A stretch of DNA of 64,000 nt from Rhizobium rosettiformans W3 (GCF_004912135.1 NZ_STGU01000001.1:496001-560000), one strand, 5' to 3'; counted from the stretch's first letter, positions 29,209 through 38,392 are shown. Numbers and translations: made by a program. The notes: generated from the letters alone by a model not told the origin.

Positions 29209-30513
29209 CTATTCCATCAACGGCGACCAGGCCGGGTCGGAGGCGAAGGATGGCGTGCGGACCAGCTGCTCGTTGTAACCGGTGAGGTCGATCGAGTAGA
29301 GCTGCGGACCACCGGCACCGGCGTTCTGACGGAAGAACATCAAGACGCGGCCGTTCGGCGCCCAGGTCGGGCCTTCATTATGGAAGCCCGTAGTCAGGAT
29401 GCGCTCACCCGAACCGTCGGTTTTCATCACGCCGATCGAGAACTTGCCGCCCGACTGCTTGGTGAAGGCGATCAGGTCGCCGCGCGGAGACCAGACCGGG
29501 GTGGAGTAGGAGCCGTCGCCGAAGGAGATGCGGCGCTGGCCGGAACCGTCGGCTCCCATCACGTAGAGCTGCTGGCGACCGCCGCGATCGCTTTCGAATA
29601 CGATCTGGCTGCCATCGGGGGAGTAGGACGGCGAGGTGTCGATTGCTGCCGTGTTGGTGAGCCTTGTCGTCGTGCGCGAACGCAGGTCCATCGTGTAGAT
29701 GTTGGCATTACCGTCCTGCTGGAGGCTCATGATGACGCGCTGGCCATCCGGCGAGAAGCGCGGCGCAAAGGTCATGCCGGGGAAATTGCCAACGACTTCG
29801 CGTGCGCCGGTTTCCAGCTGCAGGAGATAGACGCGCGGCTGCTGGCCTTCGAACGACATGTAGGTGATTTCCTGACGGCTCGGCGAGAAACGCGGCGTCA
29901 GAACGATGTCGTTGCTGTTGGTCAGCATGCGGATGTTCTCGCCGTCCTGGTCCATGATGGCCAGCTGGCGCTTGCGGTCGGTCTTCGGGCCGGACTCGGA
30001 AACGAAGACGATGCGGGTGTCGAAGTAACCCTTTTCGCCGGTGATGCGCTCATAGATCGCGTCGGCGATCATGTGCGCGACGCGGCGCCAGTTCTTCGGG
30101 TCGGTGAAGAACTGCTGGCCGGTCATCTGCTGGCCACCAAAGGTGTCCCAGAGGCGGAATTCGGCGCGCAGGCGACCATCGGGCTCGCGAGCGATGCGAC
30201 CGACGACGAGGGCTTCCGCCTTCAGCGCGGTCCAGTCGGGGAAGCGCGGTGCCTGATCGGGGTTCTGGATCTTCTCGATGAAGGCGGCGCGATTGACCGG
30301 CGCGAAGAGGCCCGAACGCTTCAGGTCGGCTTCGACCACGGCGGAGATCTGAGCGCCGATGCCATCGGCAGAGACGAAGTCGGTGATCGCGATCGGGAGC
30401 GGCTGAACGTTGCCGCGGTTGATGTTGATTTCAACGGCTGCGTTTGCGGGTGCCACGAAGGCACCTGCCATGCCGGCACAGACCAGCAGAATGCGGAGGA
30501 GGAGAGTTTTCAT
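29209..30513 (-). CDS. tolB: Tol-Pal system beta-propeller protein TolB
   Basis: 434 residues from the ATG at 30513 with GAAAGG upstream; a TTG three codons earlier is less likely. A signal peptide ([22 protein letters not shown]) precedes an alpha/beta domain and a six-bladed propeller built of repeated SPDG/SPRG units (for example [10 protein letters not shown] and [10 protein letters not shown]). TolB is periplasmic and shuttles between Pal and TolA. It lies 21 bp downstream of tolA in the tolQRAB operon. Confidence 0.96.
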   Translation of the reverse strand: MKTLLLRILLVCAGMAGAFVAPANAAVEININRGNVQPLPIAITDFVSADGIGAQISAVVEADLKRSGLFAPVNRAAFIEKIQNPDQAPRFPDWTALKAEALVVGRIAREPDGRLRAEFRLWDTFGGQQMTGQQFFTDPKNWRRVAHMIADAIYERITGEKGYFDTRIVFVSESGPKTDRKRQLAIMDQDGENIRMLTNSNDIVLTPRFSPSRQEITYMSFEGQQPRVYLLQLETGAREVVGNFPGMTFAPRFSPDGQRVIMSLQQDGNANIYTMDLRSRTTTRLTNTAAIDTSPSYSPDGSQIVFESDRGGRQQLYVMGADGSGQRRISFGDGSYSTPVWSPRGDLIAFTKQSGGKFSIGVMKTDGSGERILTTGFHNEGPTWAPNGRVLMFFRQNAGAGGPQLYSIDLTGYNEQLVRTPSFASDPAWSPLME

Positions 30514-30534
30514 GCTTACCAAGCCTTTCAGCTC

Positions 30535-31569
30535 TTACATCAGTTCGCTGGGGTCGAAATTGACGACAACTTCAGACCAAGCGTCGTATTTGTCCGGGGG
30601 CAGATTGGTGAAGGGGGCGGACTTGCGGACGGCGCGCACGGCACCGCTCATGAGAACCTGCTGGGCAGACGGCGAGCCCCCGGTGGCAGTTGCTTCGGGT
30701 TCGCCGACGAGCGCGCCGTTCTGATCGAGGCGGAAGGTCACGCGGATACGAACATCAGCAGCATCCGCCATGCCCGGCGTGATCAGCCAGTTTTCCTGGA
30801 TGACACCGCGAAGCGCGTCGAGTTCGCTCTGGCTGAGCTTCGAGCCGCCGGTATTGGTGCTGCCGCCAAGCGATTCGGGCGCCGTCGAGCGCTTCGCGCC
30901 GCCGCCGGCCGCATCCGTCTTGTTAAGAAGGGCCGCCACTTCATCGGCGTTGAAGTCGCTTTCCATCTGCGGCTTCGACTTCGCCGTTTCCTGGGCCTTG
31001 GTGTCCTTCTTGGCATCCGGCTTCGGAGCGGGCTTCTTTTCGGCCGGCTTGGCAATCTCGGGCTGCGGGCGGGCAGCCGGGATCGGCGCCTGCTCGGGCA
31101 GGGGGATTTCTTCGGCAACCGTCTCTTCCGGCGGCGCCTCTTCGGCTGGCGGTGTCTCCGGCTCTGGCGGTGGGGCCGTGTCTTCCTTGACGATCTCCTT
31201 CACCTCGTTGGCCTGCGGATCAGGCTCGGGCGCGGGTGTCTCCACCTTCTTCGGTGCGGCGGCGACTTCCTGCTCGACCGGGCGCTGCGACGGTGTCGGG
31301 GGCGATTTCAGATCGACTTCGTTGTCGCCGAAGTTTTCGGCCGGCTCGGCGATCGGCGGCTTCTTCGTCGGGACGGGGGCGGATGTCTCCGCCAGGGGAG
31401 CGGTCTTGGAGCCCTGCTGGATCTGGGTGAACTCTTCGATCGGGACGATGTCCACCGGAAGGGTTTCCATCGGGGCGATCTCGAGTTTTTCAGGCGAGCC
31501 GAGGCTCACCAGCGCCGCCGAGAGCGCCAGTGTGTGCAGAAACGAGGATGTGAAGAGGCTGCCCTTCAT
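30535..31569 (-). CDS. tolA: Tol-Pal system protein TolA
   Basis: 344 residues. There is an N-terminal membrane helix (about 6-24), a long Pro/Glu/Lys-rich periplasmic spacer (about 45-215) and a C-terminal TonB/TolA-like domain (about 245-344, including IQENWLITPGMADAADVRIRVTF). TolA spans the periplasm and transmits the proton-motive-force-driven movement of TolQR to TolB-Pal. The spacer is Pro-rich rather than the Ala/Lys helix of enterobacteria, as is usual in alphaproteobacteria. Spacing to tolR is 10 bp. Confidence 0.93.
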   Translation of the reverse strand: MKGSLFTSSFLHTLALSAALVSLGSPEKLEIAPMETLPVDIVPIEEFTQIQQGSKTAPLAETSAPVPTKKPPIAEPAENFGDNEVDLKSPPTPSQRPVEQEVAAAPKKVETPAPEPDPQANEVKEIVKEDTAPPPEPETPPAEEAPPEETVAEEIPLPEQAPIPAARPQPEIAKPAEKKPAPKPDAKKDTKAQETAKSKPQMESDFNADEVAALLNKTDAAGGGAKRSTAPESLGGSTNTGGSKLSQSELDALRGVIQENWLITPGMADAADVRIRVTFRLDQNGALVGEPEATATGGSPSAQQVLMSGAVRAVRKSAPFTNLPPDKYDAWSEVVVNFDPSELM

Positions 31570-31579
31570 GTCCGTCCGA

Positions 31580-32032
31580 TCAGTTCTGCTGTTCCTGCAA
31601 GGTCACGAGACCGATATTGGTGAAACCGGCGGACGAGATCCGCGCCATGACCTGCATGACGATGCCATAGGTGGCGGCGGTATCGGCCCGCACGAAAATG
31701 CGTTCGTTGTAGCCGGTGGTGGCGATCGCCTGCAGCTTCGGCACGACTTCCTCGATCGGGATCGCCGTTTCCTGCAGGTAGATTTCGCCTTCCGGATTGA
31801 CCGAGACGGTGATGGGCTGGTTTTCGCTGCTCATCGCCTTGGCCTGGGTCTGCGGCAGATCGATCGGCACGCCGACAGTCATCATCGGGGCGGCGACCAT
31901 GAAGATGATCAGCAGCACGAGAACGACGTCGACGAAGGGCGTCACGTTGATTTCGCTGACAAGGGCCTTCTTGCCGCCACGGCGACCGCGGCGTCCGCCA
32001 CCCTTGCTTCCTGATCCGACCGACATACCCAT
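31580..32032 (-). CDS. tolR: Biopolymer transport protein TolR (ExbD family)
   Basis: 150 residues. A Gly/Arg-rich cytoplasmic N-terminus is followed by one membrane helix (about 32-52) that begins with EINVTPFVDVVLVLLIIFMV, in which the Asp is the conserved proton-path residue of the ExbD/TolR family. A periplasmic domain follows. It forms the inner-membrane motor with TolQ. It lies 24 bp after tolQ. Confidence 0.95.
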   Translation of the reverse strand: MGMSVGSGSKGGGRRGRRGGKKALVSEINVTPFVDVVLVLLIIFMVAAPMMTVGVPIDLPQTQAKAMSSENQPITVSVNPEGEIYLQETAIPIEEVVPKLQAIATTGYNERIFVRADTAATYGIVMQVMARISSAGFTNIGLVTLQEQQN

Positions 32033-32056
32033 GATGCGTCTCCTGCTCTCCGGGCC

Positions 32057-32776
32057 TTACTGCGCCGCCTGGCGGGGCTGCAGCTTCTCGTCGATCTGGC
32101 GCGACAGGATGGCCGAGAATTCGTCTGCGAAGCCTTCCATACGGGCCGAAAGCTTGCCAGCTTCACCGGAGAACTTGTTGTAGGCGATAACCGCGGGAAT
32201 AGCGGCGATCAGGCCGATGGCGGTTGCGAGCAGCGCTTCCGCGATACCCGGTGCGACGACTGCGAGGCTGGCATTGTTCGAGCCGGCGATCGCCTGGAAG
32301 GACGTCATGATGCCGACGACGGTGCCGAAGAGGCCGATGAAGGGGCCGGCCGAGCCGATGGTCGCAAGCGACGACAGGCGCGATTCGAGCGTCTCGGACT
32401 CGCGGGCCATGGTCACATCCATGGCGCGGTCGATACGCATCTGCAGGCCGATCGGCGAGCGGGCGCCGCGTTCGAAGCTCTTCTTCCATTCGCGCATGGC
32501 GGCGACGAAGATGGCGGCAAGGCCGGTATTGTTGCGTTCGGCGAGCGTGCGATAGAGCTCCTCGAGCGACTGGCCGGACCAGAAGACCTGTTCGAACTGG
32601 TCGAACTGGCGGCGCGCACGGGCGTAGCTCAGGTATTTGTCGATGACGATGGCCCAGGTCCAGACGGAGGCGGCCAAAAGACCGATCATGACGAGCTTGA
32701 CGATCAGGCCTGCCTGCATGAACAGGCCCCAGAGGCTCACGTCATGCGTCGCTGCAGCCATTCCAACTTGTTCCAT
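32057..32776 (-). CDS. tolQ: Tol-Pal system motor protein TolQ
   Basis: 239 residues from the ATG at 32776, which follows GGGGAATTGAAGG; a TTG eight codons earlier has no site. Three membrane helices (about 20-42, 140-162, 175-197) with the MotA/TolQ/ExbB signature around GSAGPFIGLFGTVVGIM and the proton-path Thr/Ala region in the third helix. It is the first gene of tolQRAB. The 246-bp gap to ybgC suggests a separate tol promoter. Confidence 0.95.
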   Translation of the reverse strand: MEQVGMAAATHDVSLWGLFMQAGLIVKLVMIGLLAASVWTWAIVIDKYLSYARARRQFDQFEQVFWSGQSLEELYRTLAERNNTGLAAIFVAAMREWKKSFERGARSPIGLQMRIDRAMDVTMARESETLESRLSSLATIGSAGPFIGLFGTVVGIMTSFQAIAGSNNASLAVVAPGIAEALLATAIGLIAAIPAVIAYNKFSGEAGKLSARMEGFADEFSAILSRQIDEKLQPRQAAQ

Positions 32777-33022
32777 CGCCTTCAATTCCCCGAAATCCAA
32801 ACGCCCGGTGGGTTGGACCGGGCGGCGACATGAGCTCTACTGGTGGAAAACTTGTGCGGTCGCAGCCGCCGAAACCCTTTTCCCGCCTTAGCTCCCAGTG
32901 TGCTTCTGGGATGAAAATTTGGTCAAAGGAAGGCGTGCGCTGCACAATCTTCCAAGCGTCGAGTAAGACCCGATTAAGGTTAAAAAGGGGTTACCGGAGG
33001 CGGAGATCAGGGCTTTGTGAAG

Positions 33023-33463
33023 TCAGGCGAGGAACTGTCTTGCGAGATCTTCGGGAAGGCGACGCGGCCTGCCATGGCGGTTGACGACGGCGATGATGAC
33101 CTTCGCTGCAATCAGCAACTGGTCGCCTCGGCGTATCTCCTGCTGAAGGATCATCTTGGCACCGCCGGCCTTCTCGGTGCGGGTCGAAACCGTGACGATG
33201 TCGTCCATGCGGGCAGGGGCCTTGAAGTCGATCTCCATGCGGTGGACCATGAAGGCGAGGCCTTCGTCCGAACTTGCGAAGAGATTGGACTGTTCGACGC
33301 CGAGGCAGCGCAGATAATCCGTGCGGGCGCGCTCCATGAAATGCAGATAGCGGGCGTGATAGACGGCGCCGGAGAAGTCGGTGTCTTCATAGTAGACGCG
33401 CTGGATGAGGTGGTGCACGCCGTCGATGATTTCGCCCGCGAGCGGGTGCTGGAGTGTCGTCAT
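33023..33463 (-). CDS. ybgC: Tol-Pal-associated acyl-CoA thioesterase YbgC
   Basis: 146 residues, hot-dog fold. The 4-hydroxybenzoyl-CoA-thioesterase signature YYEDTDFSGAVYHARYL contains the catalytic Asp. YbgC hydrolyses short-chain acyl-CoA or, in E. coli, interacts with phospholipid-synthesis enzymes at the membrane. Its association with tol genes is widespread. It lies upstream of tolQ by 246 bp. Confidence 0.94.
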   Translation of the reverse strand: MTTLQHPLAGEIIDGVHHLIQRVYYEDTDFSGAVYHARYLHFMERARTDYLRCLGVEQSNLFASSDEGLAFMVHRMEIDFKAPARMDDIVTVSTRTEKAGGAKMILQQEIRRGDQLLIAAKVIIAVVNRHGRPRRLPEDLARQFLA

Positions 33464-33516
33464 GCCTCGTCCTGCCGATCGATCTTCATTTGCTGAGGCC
33501 CGGTGGCTAGCCCAGG

Positions 33517-34089
33517 TCAGGTTGATCTGTCCAGCCTCATCAGCTCGGCCTCGGTGATCGCAAGCCGCTGCATTTCTAAGGACCGAGACCCGGCATCGTC
33601 GGCCACGATGAATTCGTCGAGTTGCGGAGGGGAGACGCTGGTGCCGGACAGCATCGCATGGACCTGGCCCCGATGATGCGTCTGATGCTGGAAGAGATGG
33701 CTCAAGACATCGTCCATCCGTTCTGTCTGAATGCGGGTGCTCCTGTGGATCTGAACCTCGCTCGCCAGGGCGTCGATATCAAGCGAGAGACAGAAGTTCA
33801 GGAGCCGCTGATCCACGGCCGCCTGCGCCTTACGCAGGTCTTCGGGATGGGGGAACGGGATTTGATTGGCCCAGGCTTTCGGTCCCAGTCTGCCGCCTTC
33901 GAGGGCATCCACGTAGAACCAGTCAATGACCAGGATGTGATTGAGGCTCGCCTGGATCGACGGAAAGAAGCCAGCGCGCGCTGCTTCGAATTCGCCCGGC
34001 TGGAGCATGGAGACCGCTTGGTGCAGCCGTTCATTGGCGAGCCTGTTGTTGTAGGCAAGTTTGATGAAGCTGCGGCGCGGGTCGGTCAT
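33517..34089 (-). CDS. DinB-family protein
   Basis: 190 residues from an ATG that overlaps the stop of the upstream NUDIX gene (ATGA); longer frames upstream are within NUDIX. Four-helix DinB/YfiT-like fold: the putative metal ligands are in LNHILVIDWFY and HQTHHRGQVH, giving the three-His arrangement. Members are metal-dependent transferases, often thiol-related, though many have no known substrate. It is the last gene of the probable operon vapBC-ruvB-NUDIX-dinB-like. Confidence 0.85.
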   Translation of the reverse strand: MTDPRRSFIKLAYNNRLANERLHQAVSMLQPGEFEAARAGFFPSIQASLNHILVIDWFYVDALEGGRLGPKAWANQIPFPHPEDLRKAQAAVDQRLLNFCLSLDIDALASEVQIHRSTRIQTERMDDVLSHLFQHQTHHRGQVHAMLSGTSVSPPQLDEFIVADDAGSRSLEMQRLAITEAELMRLDRST

Positions 34090-34595
34090 TTGTTGTCCAG
34101 ATCTCCATCGTGCCAGACGATATGCTTCGGCGAGGTCGGCAGGGATTCGATCTCGTCGGCGATGAAATAGGGCGGGATGTCGAGCGCCATCAGCGCTTCC
34201 TGCGTTGCCGGGACCCATTTGAACTCGAGGCTGTTCTTGCCATCCTCGTTGCGGTGGATGATTTCGCTTTCATGAAAAGGGAAGGAGACAGGGATCTCCA
34301 TGCGATAGTACAGGCCGAGCTCATGCCAGGCCTTGCCCTCGTAGTCGAAGAAGTTCTCGACGATCCAGAGGAGGGGGCCGATCACGGCGTCGACGCCTAG
34401 TTCCTCCTGCATCTCGCGGACCAGCGTTTCCGTCGAGGTCTCGCCGATTTCGGCGCGGCCACCGGGGAAGGTCCAGAAGGTCTCATGGGTCGCGCGGTGC
34501 ACCAGTACATGACCGTCGCGGAAGGCAAGGCCGGCGATGCGATGGTTGAACCGCCGCTTGCCGTCCTTGATGGTGATGAGGGTGCGTTTGGACAC
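34086..34595 (-). CDS. NUDIX hydrolase
   Basis: 169 residues. A complete Nudix box (GRAEIGETSTETLVREMQEE with the following LGV) supplies the Mg2+-binding glutamates for hydrolysis of nucleoside diphosphate derivatives. The N-terminus has the strand pattern HRIAGLAFRDGHVLVHRA. Substrate is not predictable. It starts 4 bp after ruvB and overlaps the DinB-like gene by 4 bp, so it is translated with them. Confidence 0.92.
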   Translation of the reverse strand: MSKRTLITIKDGKRRFNHRIAGLAFRDGHVLVHRATHETFWTFPGGRAEIGETSTETLVREMQEELGVDAVIGPLLWIVENFFDYEGKAWHELGLYYRMEIPVSFPFHESEIIHRNEDGKNSLEFKWVPATQEALMALDIPPYFIADEIESLPTSPKHIVWHDGDLDNK

Positions 34596-34599
34596 GGCC

Positions 34600-35640
34600 T
34601 TATTCGTCCTCGAGCGTCAGCCGGAATTGGGCAGCTTCCAGATCCTTGGGCGGCGTCATGCCGAGATGCTTCCAGGCGGTCGCCGTGAGCACGCGGCCAC
34701 GGGGGGTGCGCTGGATGAAGCCCTGCTGGATCATGTAGGGTTCGATGATGTCCTCGATCGCGTCGCGCGGCTCCGAGAGGCCCGCAGCGATGGTTTCTAT
34801 GCCGACAGGGCCGCCGCCGAAATTGACGGCGATCATCGAGAGGTAGCGCATGTCGAGCTGGTCGAGACCCATGTTGTCGACATTCAGCCTTGTAAGCGCC
34901 TTATCGGCGATCTCGCGGGTTACTGCTTCGGCGCGGGCCACCTCTGCGAAATCGCGGACGCGGCGGAGCAGTCGTCCGGCGATGCGCGGCGTGCCGCGGG
35001 CGCGGCGGGCGACTTCGCGGGCGCCGTCTTCGGTCATCGGCAGGTTCAAGAGTCGCGCGCCTCGGCGGACGATCGATTCCAGCTCCTCGACGGTATAGAA
35101 GTTGAGCCGGACCGGAATGCCGAAGCGATCGCGCAATGGCGTCGTCAGCAGGCCGAGACGGGTGGTGGCGGCGACCAGCGTAAACTTGGAGAGGTCGATC
35201 TTGACGGAGCGGGCGGCAGGGCCTTCACCGATGATCAGGTCGAGCTGGAAATCCTCCATGGCCGGATAGAGGATTTCCTCGACGGCGGGGCTCAAGCGAT
35301 GGATTTCGTCGATGAAGAGCACGTCGCGCTCTTCGAGATTGGTCAGAAGTGCGGCGAGATCACCGGCCTTGGCGATCACCGGGCCCGAGGTCGAGCGGAA
35401 GTTGACGCCGAGCTCCTTGGCCATGATCTGGGCAAGCGTCGTCTTGCCGAGCCCCGGCGGGCCGACGAAGAGCACGTGATCGAGTGCTTCCCCCCGGTTC
35501 TTCGCAGCCTCGATGAAGATCTTCAGATTGGCGCGCGCCTCCGCTTGGCCGGTGAAGTCGTCAAGCGTCTGCGGGCGCAGTGCTGCATCGAGATCTTCCC
35601 CGCGCTTTTCCGGCGTCAGGATCGGGTTGTTGGTCATCAT
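34600..35640 (-). CDS. ruvB: Holliday junction branch migration helicase RuvB
   Basis: 346 residues. It is the AAA+ motor that drives branch migration with RuvA. Walker [12 protein letters not shown], Walker [10 protein letters not shown], sensor ATTRLG with [10 protein letters not shown], and the C-terminal winged helix with [22 protein letters not shown] are all present. Its start codon overlaps the stop of the vapC1 gene (ATGA), so its translation is coupled to the toxin gene rather than to ruvA as in the usual ruvAB operon. Confidence 0.97.
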   Translation of the reverse strand: MMTNNPILTPEKRGEDLDAALRPQTLDDFTGQAEARANLKIFIEAAKNRGEALDHVLFVGPPGLGKTTLAQIMAKELGVNFRSTSGPVIAKAGDLAALLTNLEERDVLFIDEIHRLSPAVEEILYPAMEDFQLDLIIGEGPAARSVKIDLSKFTLVAATTRLGLLTTPLRDRFGIPVRLNFYTVEELESIVRRGARLLNLPMTEDGAREVARRARGTPRIAGRLLRRVRDFAEVARAEAVTREIADKALTRLNVDNMGLDQLDMRYLSMIAVNFGGGPVGIETIAAGLSEPRDAIEDIIEPYMIQQGFIQRTPRGRVLTATAWKHLGMTPPKDLEAAQFRLTLEDE

Positions 35641-36032
35641 GCGAGAAGTTCCATGCCGGGTATTGCTGCAGCCGCAGTCTTGTCGAAGGTTACAGTTTTC
35701 TGGCAGCCTCCCCGCGTCGCGGACCAGGCAATCAGGTAATCCGCGATATCCGTTTCGGGCAAGTCTCCAGAAAGGAGCGCATCTAGTTCTTCGGTAAACT
35801 CCACCACGAGGCGATCTGCTGCTAGTAGATTTTGGACGAGGTTGCTAACGGTCGACGCGGACAGCTTCAAGTTCCGACGCAACACCCATACCGTCTCTGC
35901 GATAACAATCGCGCTGACAAAGGCCGGGTCCTCTGCGCTTCGTTTTGAGAAGAAGTCGCGCGCAAGACCATGTTGCAGCGGATCGTCCTCGACAAGAAAT
36001 CGGACGAGAACGTTGGTGTCGACCCCGATCAC
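35637..36032 (-). CDS. vapC: VapC-type PIN-domain toxin 1
   Basis: 131 residues. PIN-domain RNase fold with the expected acidic cluster: Asp5 in [10 protein letters not shown], Glu46 in VIAETVWVL, Asp98 in DIADYLIAW and Asp117 in VTFDKTA. VapC toxins cleave initiator tRNA or other RNAs when not bound by their antitoxin. Its ATG overlaps the vapB1 stop (ATGA) and its stop overlaps the ruvB start (ATGA), so antitoxin, toxin and ruvB form a continuous translational chain. All catalytic residues are intact, so it is probably active. Confidence 0.92.
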   Translation of the reverse strand: MIGVDTNVLVRFLVEDDPLQHGLARDFFSKRSAEDPAFVSAIVIAETVWVLRRNLKLSASTVSNLVQNLLAADRLVVEFTEELDALLSGDLPETDIADYLIAWSATRGGCQKTVTFDKTAAAAIPGMELLA

Positions 36033-36310
36033 TTCAACCGCTCTGTAGTTTCGCGGCGGATGCGCTGGTCATCCTCGGCCACAGCCTCCGCAACGGCGGT
36101 CTCCATGTCGTCGATGCTCAAGCTCGTACCTGGAGGCATTTTGAACATGCCAGCGAGATCCATCAGGTTCTTGTTCTTGGGGATCGCGACGACATGACCG
36201 TTGCGGGCGGCCACATAGAACCGGGTGCCCGGTGCCAAATTCAATGAGTCTCTCACTTCACTCGGGATCGTGATCTGACCCTTGGAGGTCATGACGGTCA
36301 TTGCACCCAT
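36029..36310 (-). CDS. vapB: VapB-type AbrB/MazE-fold antitoxin 1
   Basis: 93 residues from an ATG with an excellent GGAGG site; an internal ATG at 36301 is also possible. The N-terminal SpoVT/AbrB swapped-hairpin DNA-binding domain is clear (MTSKGQITIPSEVRDSLNLAPGTR in two halves). The C-terminal tail (about 50-93) is acidic and would wrap the toxin. The dimer normally represses its own promoter. Between it and ruvA there is a promoter-like pair and an inverted repeat around the ribosome-binding site. Confidence 0.92.
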   Translation of the reverse strand: MGAMTVMTSKGQITIPSEVRDSLNLAPGTRFYVAARNGHVVAIPKNKNLMDLAGMFKMPPGTSLSIDDMETAVAEAVAEDDQRIRRETTERLK

Positions 36311-36313
36311 TTC

Positions 36314-36369
36314 TTACCTCCTCAAGTAATTCCTACGATAAGTGTAGCAGTATTCTGATGTCGCACCAA
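36314..36369 (-). promoter_or_regulatory. vapBC1 promoter and operator-like repeat
   Basis: On the minus strand TTGGTG (36364-36369) and TACACT (36341-36346) are spaced by 17 bp, right after the ruvA stop. The repeat TTAC/GTAA (36314-36317 and 36326-36329) brackets the GAGGAGG ribosome-binding site of vapB1. This would let the antitoxin repress its own synthesis and make vapBC1-ruvB independent of the ruvA transcript. Confidence 0.55.
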
Positions 36370-36372
36370 TTC

Positions 36373-36990
36373 CTACCGCGACAGCTCCTTCAGCCCCAGC
36401 CGGATGAGCTTGGCGCTGTCTGCCCCCTCGCCGCCGTTCTTCAGCGCTGCGGCCACGGCATTGGCGGCCTGATCGCGGGAATAGCCGAGATTGGTAAGGG
36501 CCGAGACGGCATCGGCGACCGGGGCGGAGGCGACGCCTTCGCCGAGTTCCTGCTTGAGGCCGATATTGGCGGAGGCCTCGCCGGCAAAGGCAGGAGCCTT
36601 GTTCTTCAATTCGGTGACAAGACGAAGTGCCACTTTCGGACCCACGCCGGGTGCGCGCGAGATCGCCGCCTTGTCCTGGAGCGCGATGGCATTGGCCAGT
36701 TCCGACGGGGTGAGCGTCGAAAGCACTGCTAGCGCCACCTTGGCGCCAACACCCTGCACGCTTTGCAAGAGGTTGAACCATTCTCGCTCCAGCGCGCTCA
36801 TGAAGCCGAAGAGCTTCAACTGGTCTTCGCGGACATAGGTCTCGATGAAGAGGACGACGGCCTCACCGGCCGAGCCGATGCGCGACAGCGTTCGCGCCGA
36901 GCAGTGCGCGACATAACAGACGCCGTGGACGTCAACGAGGACGTAGTCATCGCCGATTTCGTCGATGGTGCCTTTGAGTTTGCCGATCAT
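36373..36990 (-). CDS. ruvA: Holliday junction-binding protein RuvA
   Basis: 205 residues. The N-terminal OB-fold begins [11 protein letters not shown]; two helix-hairpin-helix motifs follow ([17 protein letters not shown] and [17 protein letters not shown]), and a C-terminal RuvB-binding domain ([16 protein letters not shown]) follows a flexible linker. RuvA tetramers hold the Holliday junction for RuvB. The ribosome-binding site is weak (GGA), and the stop of vapC2 is 22 bp upstream, so the second toxin-antitoxin transcript probably reads through ruvA. Confidence 0.96.
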   Translation of the reverse strand: MIGKLKGTIDEIGDDYVLVDVHGVCYVAHCSARTLSRIGSAGEAVVLFIETYVREDQLKLFGFMSALEREWFNLLQSVQGVGAKVALAVLSTLTPSELANAIALQDKAAISRAPGVGPKVALRLVTELKNKAPAFAGEASANIGLKQELGEGVASAPVADAVSALTNLGYSRDQAANAVAAALKNGGEGADSAKLIRLGLKELSR

Positions 36991-37012
36991 GGGAAGGTCC
37001 GTGGCTGTCGCG

Positions 37013-37432
37013 TTACAGCGGATGGGTTTCGGGGGAGATGATGTCGAGGTCGGCGAAGTAGCTGCGATAGCGCGCTGGATCCCGCGTCAGGAGTCGGTGC
37101 GATCTAAATGTGGCATGGGCGCCAATAAAGAAATCCGGCAAGGTTCTCTCTCGCTGTCCACCATTGCGCCTGTACTGAAGATGGGCTTTGCCCGCTCGGA
37201 AGGCGATCTCGTAAGAGAATTGCTCCTTCTTCAGATTCAGCCAGTCGAGCGTTGCCGAGAGTTGCTGTTCACTGAGCGGCGAGGCGGCAAGCTCAGCCCA
37301 GATGATTGGGTTAATCACCAGTTCGCCTTCCTCAAAGCATTGCTTCAGTGCCTGGAGCGACCAAGCCCGCGTGGAGCTGTTCGGGCCGAGCACGTCAATC
37401 AGCGTATTTGTATCAACGAGGGTCGAGGTCAT
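37013..37432 (-). CDS. vapC: VapC-type PIN-domain toxin 2
   Basis: 139 residues from the ATG at 37432, with CGAGG upstream; a longer frame is inside the antitoxin gene. The PIN acidic set is complete: Asp7 in [11 protein letters not shown], Glu47 in [10 protein letters not shown], Asp100 in [11 protein letters not shown] and Asp118 in LLTRDPARY. It shares the fold but little sequence with toxin 1, so the two modules are not a recent duplication at the protein level. It overlaps its antitoxin gene by 20 bp. Confidence 0.92.
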   Translation of the reverse strand: MTSTLVDTNTLIDVLGPNSSTRAWSLQALKQCFEEGELVINPIIWAELAASPLSEQQLSATLDWLNLKKEQFSYEIAFRAGKAHLQYRRNGGQRERTLPDFFIGAHATFRSHRLLTRDPARYRSYFADLDIISPETHPL

Positions 37433-37673
37433 CGCGGGGGCCTCGCAGCCAGTCGACATATTCGTCGGCCGTCATGCCATCTGTATCGAAAGTGCCTTCA
37501 ACACTTTGTGCCCACTCGTCAAAGTCCCGGAAGGTGTCCTTTGCGTCGGCATTTTTAACGAGCATCACGCCCGCATCGACCACAACGAAATCAACGTCTG
37601 ATCCTGGCGCTATGCCCAGACGATCGCGGACTTGCTTAGGGATTGTAACTTGGCCTTTTTCGGTGACACGCAT
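37413..37673 (-). CDS. vapB: VapB-type AbrB/MazE-fold antitoxin 2
   Basis: 86 residues from the ATG at 37673, which follows GAGAGG; a TTG five codons earlier is unlikely. The N-terminal AbrB/SpoVT domain is RVTEKGQVTIPKQVRDRLGI with GSDVDFVVV following; the acidic, Trp-containing C-terminal tail ([12 protein letters not shown]) is a typical toxin-binding arm. It lies 55 bp after ruvC. A perfect inverted repeat brackets its ribosome-binding site, as expected for autoregulation. Confidence 0.92.
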   Translation of the reverse strand: MRVTEKGQVTIPKQVRDRLGIAPGSDVDFVVVDAGVMLVKNADAKDTFRDFDEWAQSVEGTFDTDGMTADEYVDWLRGPRDDLDPR

Positions 37674-37674
37674 T

Positions 37675-37695
37675 GTAATACCTCTCAAGTATTAC
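37675..37695 (-). promoter_or_regulatory. vapBC2 operator-like inverted repeat
   Basis: Perfect 7-bp arms GTAATAC (37675-37681) and GTATTAC (37689-37695) with a 7-bp spacer that contains the vapB2 ribosome-binding site. The flanking TACTTGAG and GAGGTA strings also occur upstream of vapB1. Confidence 0.6.
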
Positions 37696-37728
37696 TTACC
37701 GGCCGCCCCGGAACAAGTCAAGAACAAA

Positions 37729-38241
37729 TCACGCTGACGCCAGAACCTGGCGCATACGTTCGCCGCCTCTGTTGTGGGCGTGGCAAATGGCGATGGCGAG
37801 CGCATCGGCGGCGTCGTTGCCCTTGAATTCGGCCTTCGGCATCAGGATCTTCAGCATCATGTGGATCTGCTGTTTCTCGCCGTGGCCGACGCCGATTACG
37901 GCCTTCTTCACGGCGTTGGGCGCGTATTCGGCGACCCGGAGGCCTGCGCGGGCCGGCACCAGCATGGCGATGCCACGGGCCTGACCAAGCTTCAGTGTGG
38001 CGACCGCGTCCTTGTTGACGAAAGTCTGCTCGACCGCCGCCTCATCCGGCTTATAACTGTGGACGACCTCTGCGAGGCCATCGTGAAGCTGGCAAAGACG
38101 CGAGGCGAGGTCCATGTCGCCGTCCGAGGTTACGGTACCGGAGGCGACAAAGCGCAGCGAGTTTCCGAGCGTCTCGATGATGCCCCAGCCGCAGCGGCGG
38201 AGGCCCGGATCTATGCCGATGATGCGAATCGTGGAAGTCAT
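37729..38241 (-). CDS. ruvC: Crossover junction endodeoxyribonuclease RuvC
   Basis: 170 residues, standard length. It resolves Holliday junctions by symmetrical nicking. The catalytic acidic residues are visible in [12 protein letters not shown] (Asp), [11 protein letters not shown] (Glu) and [17 protein letters not shown] (two Asp). It is the first ruv gene on this strand, with the second toxin-antitoxin module immediately downstream. The 151-bp gap upstream is shared with the divergent luciferase-like gene. Confidence 0.96.
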   Translation of the reverse strand: MTSTIRIIGIDPGLRRCGWGIIETLGNSLRFVASGTVTSDGDMDLASRLCQLHDGLAEVVHSYKPDEAAVEQTFVNKDAVATLKLGQARGIAMLVPARAGLRVAEYAPNAVKKAVIGVGHGEKQQIHMMLKILMPKAEFKGNDAADALAIAICHAHNRGGERMRQVLASA

Positions 38242-38392
38242 GGGAAATCCTAATTCAGTTCCCGGCAGGTGTGCCAGTCAAATGTGAACAAAGCAAAAAC
38301 ATCCGCGGTGATTATATTTTATTACAATGGCCTCTTGGGTGCCCCTCCAGGGCTGACTACATAAGGTGCAAGCATCGAACAGGACCGCCGCC

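Noticed and set aside
29380-31623. 747-residue plus-strand frame opposite tolB and tolA
   Set aside because: Spans two conserved minus-strand genes and their junction; composition is that of an antisense frame.
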